Source: a virus
Virus record (IMG/VR): IMGVR_UViG_3300006844_000035
Coordinates: 1-29,763 of that record
Length of the DNA stretch: 29,763 nucleotides
Strand: one strand, 5' to 3'
The notes beneath the pieces were generated by a model that saw only the letters and a program-made list of their open reading frames with translations, was not told where the DNA came from and searched no databases. Shown here one piece after another: positions 21,565 to 29,763 of this stretch. The first letter of the stretch is position 1. Each line of letters opens with the position of its first letter. Position numbers and translations under genes: made by a program.

Positions 21565-22587
21565 ATGGCCGAATGCCAATCATGCACTCCTTGCGGTGTT
21601 TCGGAAACGAACACAGCCGCGTGTGAATCGTTGTCGTCGCAGATTCAGAATTTCACGACTGACTTTTTCGGGACCGTTATTAAGACGGAAGAAGATGGTC
21701 AAGTCGTTTGGTCGCTTCCGTGTCAACTGAACATCGGTCTCCAGAATAATCCTCGTGCCGTGGGCGAAGGTCTCGCTTGCTATTTCCTTCGCCTGTTCAA
21801 TCAGGGCATCATCGGTGCAACCGGACCCCAAGGCGAACCCGGCGCTCCCGGTGCAGCCGGTAAGAATGCGTTCACAATAACGCTCGCCAGTTTTTCGCAT
21901 CCATCTCTCGGCGCTCCGAACATTCAGATTTCTACGCTGTTCAATCCCGCCATTTTGGAAGGGATGTATATTTTTATCGATGACTCGGGATGGTATCAGG
22001 TGACGGCCACGGATGGCGCGGGCGCGCTATGGCTGACGCTGGTGAAAGAACTTTCTGGCGCGGGCGGCACGATTGTGGCAGGCAAGTTGGTGGTGCCGTC
22101 TGGGTTTCCCGGCGTAAGCGTCACTGGTCCGCAAGGCCCGCAAGGCGCACAAGGCCCGCAAGGCGGTCCCGGCGTGTCGCACACGGCGATTAATGGGATG
22201 TATTACGCGGATGTGGGCACGAATGACAATCTCGGTATCGCGTATGCGGACATTGATTTCGTTAACTCATCGCCCCGAGTTTTGTTGCATGGTCAGGGCA
22301 CATTTCAAATTACGGTCTCGGTGGATTTTGTGGGGTTGACCGGCATCGTGGACACGGACCAAGTATTTTTTCGTTTGCAGAATGACGATACGTCGGTGGT
22401 TCTCCCCGGCTCGGAGCACGCCACTTCGGAAATTTCTGAGAACGAGTTGCGGACGATGTCTTTTACCGTGAATACGGTAACGACAGGTCAGAATCAACAG
22501 GTTTCCTTGCAGGGAAAATGCACGACGGTAGACAAAGTAGCGGTCGTCGCGCTACGCACAACGATTACGTATGTCAAACTGTCATAA
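21565..22587 (+). CDS. Collagen-like fibre protein A
   Basis: The 340-aa product begins with a Cys-rich head (MAECQSCTPCGVSETNTAAC), probably the virion attachment part. TTDFFGTVIKTEEDGQVVW follows. Two Gly-X-Y blocks lie near residues 84-99 (GATGPQGEPGAPGAAG) and 188-205 (GPQGPQGAQGPQGGPG), with a beta-rich segment between them. A C-terminal domain of about 130 residues with alternating hydrophobic pattern may be the receptor or trimer tip. Collagen-like stretches in phages form thin trimeric fibres. The role as head or tail fibre is inferred from position between capsid and tail genes. It could also be a substrate for the cassette's glycosyltransferases. Confidence 0.78.
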   Translation: MAECQSCTPCGVSETNTAACESLSSQIQNFTTDFFGTVIKTEEDGQVVWSLPCQLNIGLQNNPRAVGEGLACYFLRLFNQGIIGATGPQGEPGAPGAAGKNAFTITLASFSHPSLGAPNIQISTLFNPAILEGMYIFIDDSGWYQVTATDGAGALWLTLVKELSGAGGTIVAGKLVVPSGFPGVSVTGPQGPQGAQGPQGGPGVSHTAINGMYYADVGTNDNLGIAYADIDFVNSSPRVLLHGQGTFQITVSVDFVGLTGIVDTDQVFFRLQNDDTSVVLPGSEHATSEISENELRTMSFTVNTVTTGQNQQVSLQGKCTTVDKVAVVALRTTITYVKLS

Positions 22588-22783
22588 TCCTCGGTATAGG
22601 GGTCCAGAGTTGTCTCAGCCGTGCGAGGTCGTTCCGGGTGGGACGCCGGTCATTGAAGCGCCGGTCTACGAATTGGTGGTCCAGAATTCGCCGTTGCAGT
22701 TCGATTGCGATTTTTGGATTGACGATGACGATGAAATGATTCTGGAGGACAACAGCGATTTTATTTGCATCGATAACGCGTAA
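22571..22783 (+). CDS. Small acidic Cys-containing protein, 70 aa
   Basis: ATG 22571 overlaps the end of the upstream fibre gene by 17 bases, and the stop overlaps the next ATG by one base (TAATG). The product starts MSNCHNPRYRGPELSQPCEVVPGG and ends very acidic (CDFWIDDDDEMILEDNSDFICIDN). The Cys-rich start recalls the head of the flanking fibre proteins, so it may be an adaptor or chaperone for one of them. No enzyme or fold is recognised. The overlaps on both sides support it as a real gene. Confidence 0.65.
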   Translation: MSNCHNPRYRGPELSQPCEVVPGGTPVIEAPVYELVVQNSPLQFDCDFWIDDDDEMILEDNSDFICIDNA

Positions 22784-24138
22784 TGAAAACGAGCAACATT
22801 CCAGTCCATAGCGCCGATATCGGCGACAATAGTTTTGTGATCTGCACGGTCGAGATTTCGACTGGCACGTTTCGTCTTCGTCGGGTGCCCAAAGAATTCA
22901 TCGGCGCGCAAGGTATACAAGGTCCCATTGGCCCGGTTGGTCCGACAGGCCCGCAAGGTGCCACCGGTCCGCAAGGCATTCAGGGTATTCAGGGTATCCA
23001 AGGTCCGGCTGGCACGAACGGCACGAACGGCACGAACGGCACGAACGGCTCAGACGGTGTAAGTTTCGGGTTGGAATATGTTTACAGTGGCACCACTTCT
23101 TCAGGCGATCCCGGTTCCGGTGTTTTGCGTTTTAATAACGCTGATCTCGCTTTGGCGACTTCCTTATTCATTTCCGAAACAGACAACGATGGGAACGGTT
23201 TGGCCGCATGGCTGGCCACTTTAGATGACAGCACCTCGACGATTCGAGGATTTTTGCACGTTCGGCACAAAACTAATCCAGCCATTTTTTCCATCTTCAC
23301 CATTAGCGGGACAATTACTGATAATGGAACATGGGATACGTTCACCGTCGCGAATGTCGTAAAGAACGGGACGTTGGTTCAGCCCGACGAAGTAATTATC
23401 AATTTCATTCCCAAGGGCGACAAGGGTGACACGGGTGCCACGGGCGCTCCGGGCGCAGGCGGAACCGTTGACGACTGGTTTTTCTACGTGGATCGTGAGC
23501 ACATCGCTCACAACGCGGGCCAAACCGTTACGGGCGAGGCTGCGTGGGGAAGCACCACCTCGGCGGCGGGTGCCGTCGCTGCGGATGCGAATCAGCCCCA
23601 AGGTCGCAGCATTGCGACGAGCACGACGCTTAACAACTCGACATTTTTCGAATCGCAGACTACGTCATTTCGTATGTTCAGCTTGAACATGAAAAGCGTT
23701 TGGTATTTGCGGCCCAATGAAATCACTGGCGTTCGTATGTGGGTTGGGTTCACGAATCAAACTGGGACCAACATGTTTCTTGCGGCGGATTTGCCCGCCG
23801 TGGTGTTCGTGGGTTTCCGGTTTTCTACAGCGGTCCCGGATACCAATTATCAAGCCGTGGTTTCGGATGGAACCAATCAGACCGTGGTGAATACGGGTGT
23901 TGCGCCAAGTGCGACAATCCCTAGGCTGCTACGTATCGAATGGACCAAGGGCGGTGGGGAAATTCGGTTTTTTATCGACGGCGTGGCGGTGGCTACGATC
24001 AACACTACCCTTCCAACTGCGGACACTGCCATGCGTAATGTTTACGGCGTTAAAAATATCGTCGGAGGCGGTGGCTCCGCTCGAACCCTTAACTGGTATT
24101 TCCAGAAGATGCGAGAAGGCAACGTTGCCTCTGTATAA
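22783..24138 (+). CDS. Collagen-like fibre protein B with lectin-like C-terminus
   Basis: The 451-aa product has a short N-terminal domain (1-40) and then about 17 uninterrupted Gly-X-Y triplets (41-92). These include three GIQ units and a TNG run encoded by a 9-base tandem repeat (23011-23046). A second short block (GDKGDTGATGAPGAGG) lies near residue 215. The last 200 residues form a beta-rich domain. Its end, LRIEWTKGGGEIRFFIDGVAV, resembles concanavalin/LamG-like jelly rolls, suggesting sugar or surface binding. ATG 22783 overlaps the previous stop by one base. Repeat number in such tracts can vary between relatives, changing fibre length. Confidence 0.8.
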   Translation: MKTSNIPVHSADIGDNSFVICTVEISTGTFRLRRVPKEFIGAQGIQGPIGPVGPTGPQGATGPQGIQGIQGIQGPAGTNGTNGTNGTNGSDGVSFGLEYVYSGTTSSGDPGSGVLRFNNADLALATSLFISETDNDGNGLAAWLATLDDSTSTIRGFLHVRHKTNPAIFSIFTISGTITDNGTWDTFTVANVVKNGTLVQPDEVIINFIPKGDKGDTGATGAPGAGGTVDDWFFYVDREHIAHNAGQTVTGEAAWGSTTSAAGAVAADANQPQGRSIATSTTLNNSTFFESQTTSFRMFSLNMKSVWYLRPNEITGVRMWVGFTNQTGTNMFLAADLPAVVFVGFRFSTAVPDTNYQAVVSDGTNQTVVNTGVAPSATIPRLLRIEWTKGGGEIRFFIDGVAVATINTTLPTADTAMRNVYGVKNIVGGGGSARTLNWYFQKMREGNVASV

Positions 24139-24140
24139 TT

Positions 24141-24467
24141 ATGAAACTCAATATTGACCTGTCAGAAGAAAACGGTGGACCAGAAGGACCCCCGTCTATC
24201 CCGGACAAATACTATCCGTCGCTTCACATTAGCGGTAAGGAAGAACTGGACATCCCCAAGGAGGGATTGATGACGGTGCGATACAAGAAAGTTAGTAGCT
24301 CGGAATCTCGAAATGAAAAGTCGGGGCCGCGTTACTCTTGCACCATCGAAGTCTATAAGATCGTGTCTGCGGAGTCGGACGAGGCAGAGTCGCCGACCAA
24401 ACGCAACAGCGAGTCGGAAGACGCGCTCGATAAACTCATGGATGAAAAGAAAAAATCTTACAAGTAA
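24141..24467 (+). CDS. Small virion-associated protein, 108 aa
   Basis: The product starts with polar residues, then YYPSLHISGKEELDIPKEGLM, TVRYKKVSSSE and a strand YSCTIEVYKIVS. A charged tail ends DEKKKSYK. The YPSLHIS and VRYK-VSSSE pattern is like small beta proteins that lie near the capsid or tail genes of many phages, sometimes described as capsid-stabilising or cement proteins. I cannot assign it with certainty. TATAATTATG directly upstream is AT-rich, but no good promoter pair accompanies it. The stop and next ATG overlap by one base. Confidence 0.65.
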   Translation: MKLNIDLSEENGGPEGPPSIPDKYYPSLHISGKEELDIPKEGLMTVRYKKVSSSESRNEKSGPRYSCTIEVYKIVSAESDEAESPTKRNSESEDALDKLMDEKKKSYK

Positions 24468-25426
24468 TGTTTCGTATCACCGACATTGAAGATGAGGCCC
24501 GGAAAATTATCGGGACCTGTGACGACGCCAAGCTTTTTCGCTGGACGGGCGACGTGGTGTCGATGATTGCCAACAAGGGGGACTTCGAGGGTTTCAAAGG
24601 TTGGCTAGACATTTGCACCTCTGGGGATTCTGACTGCGCGCGCAAGTGCATTACGCTCCCGCGCGAGGTGGAAACAGTTACTGCGATTAACATCGGTGGT
24701 CACCCTACGGTGGGATACGGGACGTTGTTCAACTTTCACATGAACGGCATGGGCGACTGTCGTGAACGATGCGACTGGTCGTGGCAAGATCAGGGTGCGT
24801 GGCATTACACCTACCGCGACATCGTCGAACCCAAAAAGCTCGTGGCTCAGTTACAGATGCCCGACGATAACGGTAAGCAATTAATAATTTTCGGATATGA
24901 TTCCGAAGGGCAAAAGCTGCGTCGTCAAGTGGATGGCGTATGGATGGACGGTTATCAGGTGCCGACAATCTACGGCGTCGCGGTCCCGGACACCATTGCT
25001 CCGACCGTGGCGCGCATTACCGGAATTTTCAAAGAGATGACAGCGGGGTCCATCAAGCTGGCGACGCAGGACAATGTTCTGCTGGGAATTTACGAGCCGG
25101 ACGAGACCATTCCACAGTTCCGGCGCATCAAAATCAACCGCCCGGCGACGTGGGTGCGTGTAGCTTATATGCGACACAATCCGGTCTTTCAAAGTAGGTT
25201 TGATCATGTGCCGATGCGCAGTCGCATGGCGTTTCTGCTCGGTGTGCAGGCGCGCAAATTTTATTCCTCTAATGATTTAGGCAACGCGCAACAGTTCGAG
25301 TTGAACGCCACGCGGTTGGAGATCGAAGCCCAGCAGAAGGCCGAACCGACCACTACGGTGAGTCCGATTCAGGTCCTTGATGGCGAAGGTTCGCTCACGG
25401 ACCGCAGGGATTACGACATTGTATAA
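24467..25426 (+). CDS. Tail tube or head-tail adaptor-like protein, 319 aa
   Basis: The product begins with a helical region (EDEARKIIGTCDDAKLFRWTGDVVSMIANKGDFEGF). It continues with CARKCITLPREVETVTAINIGG and a beta-rich domain holding WSWQDQGAWHYTYRDIVEPKKL. The helical start plus LPREVETV motif is a layout I associate with podovirus tail tube or adaptor proteins that bind under the portal. Position directly before a nozzle-like protein supports this. No catalytic residues are seen. The stop overlaps the next ATG by one base. Confidence 0.6.
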   Translation: MFRITDIEDEARKIIGTCDDAKLFRWTGDVVSMIANKGDFEGFKGWLDICTSGDSDCARKCITLPREVETVTAINIGGHPTVGYGTLFNFHMNGMGDCRERCDWSWQDQGAWHYTYRDIVEPKKLVAQLQMPDDNGKQLIIFGYDSEGQKLRRQVDGVWMDGYQVPTIYGVAVPDTIAPTVARITGIFKEMTAGSIKLATQDNVLLGIYEPDETIPQFRRIKINRPATWVRVAYMRHNPVFQSRFDHVPMRSRMAFLLGVQARKFYSSNDLGNAQQFELNATRLEIEAQQKAEPTTTVSPIQVLDGEGSLTDRRDYDIV

Positions 25427-27408
25427 TGGCTACTCCACTCTACGATTTCGACGGGACGTTTTTCCGAGGGATGAAGTCCGACTCGGACCCCGCGCAACTG
25501 CCGCTCGGTTACTACTGGAGCGGCATGAATATCCTCAACATCGGCGGCATGTTGTCGTGTCGTCCGGGGTATCGCTGCGTAGCGACCCTTCCAGTCGGTA
25601 AGCTTCAGGGTGCATTTCTTTTTCGTCCTCGATCTGGCATCGAAGAAATTATCGTGTGCGTGGACGGAGTTCTTTACACTGCGACGTGGCCCTTCTTGAC
25701 GTTTAAACAGATTCCTAATATTTTGATGTCGCCGTTTGCGAAGCAAGTGTTCTGGTGCCAAACGGTGCAATCCGCGCAACGGAAAACAGCGGATCAAGGT
25801 TCGGCCATCGAGACTATTGACCCTCGCAACGTTTTGATCATTCAAGACGGCGGATTGACGGCTCCGGCATTTTACGATGGGTCCAACTCGGACCATATCC
25901 GTAATCAGCCTTTTGAAACGCCGATTGGAGGACCAATGGTGTGGGTAGGTGACCGCCTGTGGGTTGCGTTTAAAAATTCAGTGCGCGCGTCGGATATTTC
26001 CAATCCGTTCAGCTTCCGTGAAAGCATTTATCTCGGCGGCACGGATTCGTTTTCGTTCGATGGAGAAGTAACCGCCATGGTGAAGACACCCGGAACGGTA
26101 AACCCACAGTTGATTGTGTTTACCAACAATAACGCAGAGTTGATTCAGGCTTACATTCGTGATCGCAGTTCGTGGCCGACGACCGTTAATATGCAATCTG
26201 AAGTGTTTAAAGTCGGTTGCACTTCACAGCGGTCAGTTGTTTCTAGCTTTGGTCGGCTATCGTGGTTCAGCGCGTCTGGAATCGTCATGTTTGACAATGC
26301 GCGCGCGAGTCAGGTGTCATCTCGCTTACCCATTCGCGACAACGAAATGATGTTCAGCAAGTCGAAGTTGAGTGACGATCTGTCGTTGGCGGCAGGTGCG
26401 GCTTACGGTTCGTATCTGCTGATGAGTGTCCCAGCCGAGGACAACTACAACAAGCATACGTGGGTGTTGAATGATGCCAGCATTGAGACGATCAACGATG
26501 ACTCCGGCGCGTCGTGGGCCAGCTATTGGATGGGAACCCGTCCCGTGGAATGGTTGTCCGGCACCGTGGCCGGTCAGGAAAGAATTTTTCACGTGTCAGT
26601 GGATAACGACGGCTCCAATCGTTTGTGGGAAGCGTTTATCTCGCAGCGGTTGGACAGCGATTGTCCGATCACGTGGTCGATTGAAACTCGCGGTTATTTC
26701 GGGCAATCGTCCGAAAGAAAACCGGCTGGCGAGCTTTGTAAATTTGGGTGGGCGGAAATTGGTTTGGTTGGTATAGAAGAAGCTCTCGACTTTGGAGTAT
26801 TCTATGCGGGTGGACTGCGAGGTTCATACAAGAACGTGCTCGCAAAAACGATTTCAGTGGAGCGCGGTAATTTAATGACCGAAGTCCCTATCACTGCAAC
26901 CACGCAATTGTTCTCGTTTAAACCTCAATCTCGCGTGGAGCGCACAGAGGAAGCGGCGCAGAAGACGGACGAAACCGGGTCGTGCCCAATCGAGTCCGAA
27001 AGCAACGAAGACATCGATGATAGCTTTCAGTTACTGATTGTCGGTCACGGTCCCGCCGCAGTTCGATGGATTCGAGCTTACAGCACGCACGAACCGGTTC
27101 CGCCAAACGGGACGAATGAAGCGTGCGTGGACGAAACCAAATTTAACGCGATTCGATTCGATGGAGTCGGCGTTCAATCGGAAGACCGAGCCGAGTTGGC
27201 TGCTGAGACGGCCAATCTCGCCTTCCGACAATTTTTTGCGAACAAGACGGTGTCGTTGACTCAGGATGGAATCACGACCGTGGGGGTTGGCGACGCGGAG
27301 AGCGTCGTGTCACAGTCAGCGGCTGACCGAGTGGCCACTCGAATCGCTACCAAGCGCGCCGAGGTGGAACTGTCATCCTTGTTGCCTAGAATTTTCAGTC
27401 TCGGATAA
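25426..27408 (+). CDS. Tail nozzle-like structural protein, 660 aa
   Basis: The N-terminus shows LPLGYYWSGMNILNIGGMLSCRPGYRCVATLPVG. This matches the pattern seen in podovirus nozzle or DNA-stabilisation proteins, where a gene-product ring seals the tail tube. The next 400 residues are strand-rich with repeated Trp/Gly turns. They fit a beta-propeller-like platform, for example VWVGDRLWVAFKNSVRASDISNPFSF and SWFSASGIVMFDN. The C-terminal 250 residues contain a Glu-rich linker and a helical end. It probably forms the distal tail with the 24467 product. Its size is in the usual range for this class. Confidence 0.68.
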   Translation: MATPLYDFDGTFFRGMKSDSDPAQLPLGYYWSGMNILNIGGMLSCRPGYRCVATLPVGKLQGAFLFRPRSGIEEIIVCVDGVLYTATWPFLTFKQIPNILMSPFAKQVFWCQTVQSAQRKTADQGSAIETIDPRNVLIIQDGGLTAPAFYDGSNSDHIRNQPFETPIGGPMVWVGDRLWVAFKNSVRASDISNPFSFRESIYLGGTDSFSFDGEVTAMVKTPGTVNPQLIVFTNNNAELIQAYIRDRSSWPTTVNMQSEVFKVGCTSQRSVVSSFGRLSWFSASGIVMFDNARASQVSSRLPIRDNEMMFSKSKLSDDLSLAAGAAYGSYLLMSVPAEDNYNKHTWVLNDASIETINDDSGASWASYWMGTRPVEWLSGTVAGQERIFHVSVDNDGSNRLWEAFISQRLDSDCPITWSIETRGYFGQSSERKPAGELCKFGWAEIGLVGIEEALDFGVFYAGGLRGSYKNVLAKTISVERGNLMTEVPITATTQLFSFKPQSRVERTEEAAQKTDETGSCPIESESNEDIDDSFQLLIVGHGPAAVRWIRAYSTHEPVPPNGTNEACVDETKFNAIRFDGVGVQSEDRAELAAETANLAFRQFFANKTVSLTQDGITTVGVGDAESVVSQSAADRVATRIATKRAEVELSSLLPRIFSLG

Positions 27409-27411
27409 AGC

Positions 27412-28725
27412 ATGAATTCAATCGTTGAAGTTTTATACGCGCGACGGCCAATCATTAATTATGTGTCGCCAGCAGCTTGCGAACCGCCCATCGCTTCGAC
27501 GGGCATCGCACTGCTTTCTATTTTCTTGCCCGCGTTGTTCACAAAGCTGACGCCCATGGGTAAGCCAAGGATTTTCGGAACGTTTCCGGGTCCTTTTTTC
27601 ATCGATTGGGAAACGTTTCCGGGTGCGATTTGCTACAACATCTATCAGGTGGTTAACGGACAGCTTGTGTTACTTTACGAGTGCGTTACGAATGGACCCA
27701 TCGTGGTGCCGCCCGGCGATTACGTAGTGACCCCGGTTACTCCCGAAGGCGAAGGTCCGCCGAGTCCGCCTAATGGAACTGGAACGCCTGAGTCTCCTGA
27801 GCCTCCCGCACCGCCACTCGGTGGGAATTTCGGTCCGTGTATAGGCGGATGGTCTTTGTTCAGCACTAAGATTACTCCGAATCAGGTCACGACATGGTTT
27901 GGGACTAACACAAACTTTGCACCCGGCACGTATAAAATCGTTGTAGAATTGGACAGCAATTTTTCTGGCGAGTCTCCATGTCTTGCGGTGCAGTTTCCCG
28001 AAGACTACACGGCGGAATGGAACGATGGGACAAATTCGGCGTTGAATCCGTATAACACCGACTTCACGTGTTACGCAACGGTAGAGGATATGTTTGCGGC
28101 TACGCCCCCGCCCTACGATTTTCAGTTCGTCCACACGGGTGGTAAAATCGGGGTCAATCCGCAAGGAAATAACAAGTTAAAATTTTCGCTTTACCTACAG
28201 TGCGGAGGTGGCGGCGAACCTCCCGATCCTCCGTCTGGTCCTTGCGAGGAAACGGGCGATGACACAACGTGCGCCTATGGTCCTACGGGAGATCGGTATC
28301 GCATCGTCGATTACAGTGAAGGTCTGTTCGACATCAGCCTTTGCGGGCTGTCGTGGACGACTTGCGTCAATTGTGAAAGTTATCCTGACACAAATTGTGT
28401 GGACCCAATTCCGTGGGCCGGAACATTTCCGGTCAAAGTGGACGACGGATATTTTATCGAACAGGAATTCGAACCGGCGTCACCATGCGGTGGCTGTCCG
28501 TGGCCCCCGGCGCATTTGCTGCATGGGTTTTGTATCGGTGCCAGTTTGCGAACATCAGGCTCGTTCAATTCGACCGGCTGCGGTTGGGCGATTCACATTT
28601 TCAGTTATCTCGGCCAAGACATTTGGACGGGTGTAAAAAACAAGGGCGAAGGCCCAGTAGGAATTTACCAACGCATTGCGGGATGTTGCCCCGGTCCCGA
28701 GTGCATGAGAATAGAGGCATACTAA
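27412..28725 (+). CDS. Pro/Cys-rich appendage protein with FN3-like domain
   Basis: The 437-aa product starts four bases after the nozzle-like gene (ATG 27412). After a hydrophobic start (residues 25-45), it has an FN3-like domain (FIDWETFPGAICYNIYQVVNGQLVLLYE, with a strand-rich end). A Pro-rich linker follows (PPSPPNGTGTPESPEPPAPP). The C-terminal half is Cys-rich with CxxC pairs (SPCGGCPWPPAH, ETGDDTTC, CVNC, GCCPGPEC), probably disulfide- or metal-stabilised. This modular layout fits a virion surface appendage that binds host structures. It resembles no single family I know. Confidence 0.65.
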   Translation: MNSIVEVLYARRPIINYVSPAACEPPIASTGIALLSIFLPALFTKLTPMGKPRIFGTFPGPFFIDWETFPGAICYNIYQVVNGQLVLLYECVTNGPIVVPPGDYVVTPVTPEGEGPPSPPNGTGTPESPEPPAPPLGGNFGPCIGGWSLFSTKITPNQVTTWFGTNTNFAPGTYKIVVELDSNFSGESPCLAVQFPEDYTAEWNDGTNSALNPYNTDFTCYATVEDMFAATPPPYDFQFVHTGGKIGVNPQGNNKLKFSLYLQCGGGGEPPDPPSGPCEETGDDTTCAYGPTGDRYRIVDYSEGLFDISLCGLSWTTCVNCESYPDTNCVDPIPWAGTFPVKVDDGYFIEQEFEPASPCGGCPWPPAHLLHGFCIGASLRTSGSFNSTGCGWAIHIFSYLGQDIWTGVKNKGEGPVGIYQRIAGCCPGPECMRIEAY

Positions 28726-28726
28726 T

Positions 28727-29548
28727 ATGAATGATACAAATTTGATCATCACTATGGGGCAGTTGCCCGGTGATCTGCACGTCTCGCCACAACAGTTGGC
28801 GAACGAAATGGTTCGTCGGATGAAAATCGTCTCACCGACCGCCGTGAACTTTATTTTCATCGGTGACAATGAGCCGACATCTAATGTAGGTCCGTGGTTG
28901 AAAGACGGAAACAAATGGTATGTTTTCGACGAAGACTTGAAGCGCTATGTGCCGTTGGATATTTCCGATTCGGAGACGTTGTGGTTTCAGACCGGGTCCA
29001 GCACGCCGTTAACCGCCGACCCTCCGGTGTGGTTGCGCACCACCAAAGACGCGACAGAGTCCGATCCGAGCATCGGCAGTCCGATTGGTTGGTATGTTAA
29101 CAACGGAGCGGGATGGATTCCGTTTACGGGTATTACTTTGTCTGGTCCCACTTCCGTTCGTCCTACGAACCCGGTGGACTTTCAACAGTTTTACGACACG
29201 ACCATCGCCTGCTTGATTTGGTGGGAGCGTAATTTGTGGCGCACCGTTTCTGGCGTGCCCGGCGACATCAAGCATGTTTCGTTCAACACGTTGACGGATG
29301 CGCTCACTGCGAATCCGGGCTGGGTGTTGTTCGGCGCGTCGAACCAAAATCTACGTGGCCGATGGATTTCCGGTGCGACGAAGGATGCAGGCGGCTCTCC
29401 CGAAACCGTGCTCACGGTGTCGGCAGGTGTGGCCGAGCGCGCAGCGTTCGAAACCTACGGTGAAACCACTTTAATCGACTCAGACCCCGGTGGCGTGAAT
29501 GTCAACTTTCCCGCTACAGTGGCCCTGTGGACGCTTGTCAAAGAGTAA
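28727..29548 (+). CDS. Tail fibre or baseplate-like protein, 273 aa
   Basis: The start is ATG 28727, one base after the upstream stop. The product has a helical start (SPQQLANEMVRRMK). Short beta modules with recurring turns follow: DNEPTSNVGPWLKDGNKWYVFDEDLKRYVPLDIS and PIGWYVNNGAGWIPF. GPWLKDG, followed by KWYVFD and YVPLDIS, is a layout I know from phage tail tip or fibre proteins. No enzymatic motif is present. It is followed by copy 8 of the GGCACTGTTTA element, which separates it from the next unit. Confidence 0.65.
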   Translation: MNDTNLIITMGQLPGDLHVSPQQLANEMVRRMKIVSPTAVNFIFIGDNEPTSNVGPWLKDGNKWYVFDEDLKRYVPLDISDSETLWFQTGSSTPLTADPPVWLRTTKDATESDPSIGSPIGWYVNNGAGWIPFTGITLSGPTSVRPTNPVDFQQFYDTTIACLIWWERNLWRTVSGVPGDIKHVSFNTLTDALTANPGWVLFGASNQNLRGRWISGATKDAGGSPETVLTVSAGVAERAAFETYGETTLIDSDPGGVNVNFPATVALWTLVKE

Positions 29549-29555
29549 TAAAAAA

Positions 29556-29566
29556 GGCACTGTTTA
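29556..29566 (+). promoter_or_regulatory. GGCACTGTTTA element, copy 8 (exact)
   Basis: This exact copy lies eight bases after the stop of the tail-fibre-like gene. It ends three bases before the ATG of the last, partial gene (29570). As at copies 2 and 4, no Shine-Dalgarno sequence fits between the two. Confidence 0.6.
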
Positions 29567-29569
29567 CAT

Positions 29570-29763
29570 ATGTGGGACTCACTTTTCGGCGCGGTAGGCG
29601 GCATCGTCGGCGGCATGATGCAGGCCGATGCCATCAAGGACGCGACAGAGGCGCAGATTGAGGCGCTTGAAAAACAACGGGAGTGGGTATTTAAACAGCT
29701 TGACCCCACCAAAATCGGCAATAAAGCTCGGCAAGCGGATGTTCAGCGCGCGCAGGAGCGGTT
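29570..29763 (+). CDS. Partial gene, internal virion (DNA-ejection) protein-like
   Basis: This frame starts at ATG 29570, directly after the GGCACTGTTTA element, and stays open to the window end (64 complete codons). The visible part starts MWDSLFGAVGGIVGGMMQ, a glycine-rich hydrophobic segment that could insert in a membrane. A helical, charged region follows (DAIKDATEAQIEALEKQREW), then KQLDPTKIGNKARQAD. Internal virion proteins that are ejected with DNA commonly start like this, and tail genes upstream fit that idea. The full length is unknown because the gene is cut by the window edge. Confidence 0.6.
   Translation, partial: MWDSLFGAVGGIVGGMMQADAIKDATEAQIEALEKQREWVFKQLDPTKIGNKARQADVQRAQER

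Noticed and set aside
23011-23046. CRISPR-like direct repeats
   Set aside because: The repeats are adjacent 9-mers inside a collagen-like coding sequence, without spacers.

Overview
The window looks like the virion-assembly part of the genome of an uncultured tailed phage. All well-supported genes lie on the + strand, mostly with 1-4 base stop/start overlaps (ATGA or TAATG). The head genes are clear: large terminase, portal, scaffold and major capsid. A tail tube/nozzle-like pair lies downstream and no tape-measure gene is visible, which suggests a short-tailed (podovirus-like) virion; this is an inference. The host is uncertain. Three sites fit sigma70-type TTGAC/TATACT promoters, and the many fibronectin-III-like modules resemble those common in Verrucomicrobiota, but that is only a weak hint.

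Layout. 1-821: a small membrane-protein gene, a structured tRNA-like segment, and a tRNA with a CAT anticodon whose body looks like an initiator tRNA. 822-3747: a secreted FN3-like protein, then a tightly coupled chain of small genes that includes a permuted NlpC/P60-like peptidase. One protein in this chain carries a copy of the N-terminal segment of the major capsid protein. A one-domain FN3 gene and a terminator follow. 3784-6187: a membrane-anchored trypsin-like protease, a hypothetical protein, and two tandem paralogues built from a 21-residue GGTPxPGD repeat. 6184-7221: a self-contained unit with its own promoter, a serine resolvase, a small basic protein and a terminator.

7253-14380: a degenerate glycosyltransferase-like protein, TerL, two Cys-rich zinc-ribbon-like proteins, portal, a small protein and the scaffold. 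14380-19246: a carbohydrate cassette of two GT-A-like glycosyltransferases, GDP-mannose 4,6-dehydratase, GDP-L-fucose synthase and two more glycosyltransferase-like proteins. It sits exactly between scaffold and major capsid genes. 19247-29763: a structured leader, the major capsid gene, a GNRA-capped hairpin, a multi-pass membrane protein with a lipobox, two collagen-like fibre proteins, a small acidic protein, tail tube/nozzle-like proteins, a Cys/Pro-rich appendage protein, a fibre-like protein and the start of a likely internal virion protein.

The most striking points are these. (1) A recurring 11-base element, GGCACTGTTTA (four exact copies plus diverged ones), stands at nearly every transcription-unit boundary. 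(2) Three sigma70-like promoters place the expected transcription start on the A of the ATG, so leaderless mRNAs are likely. (3) A GDP-fucose synthesis and transfer cassette lies inside the head-gene cluster. (4) A small early protein carries a capsid-derived N-terminal segment. (5) The tRNA has an initiator-like body but lacks key initiator determinants.
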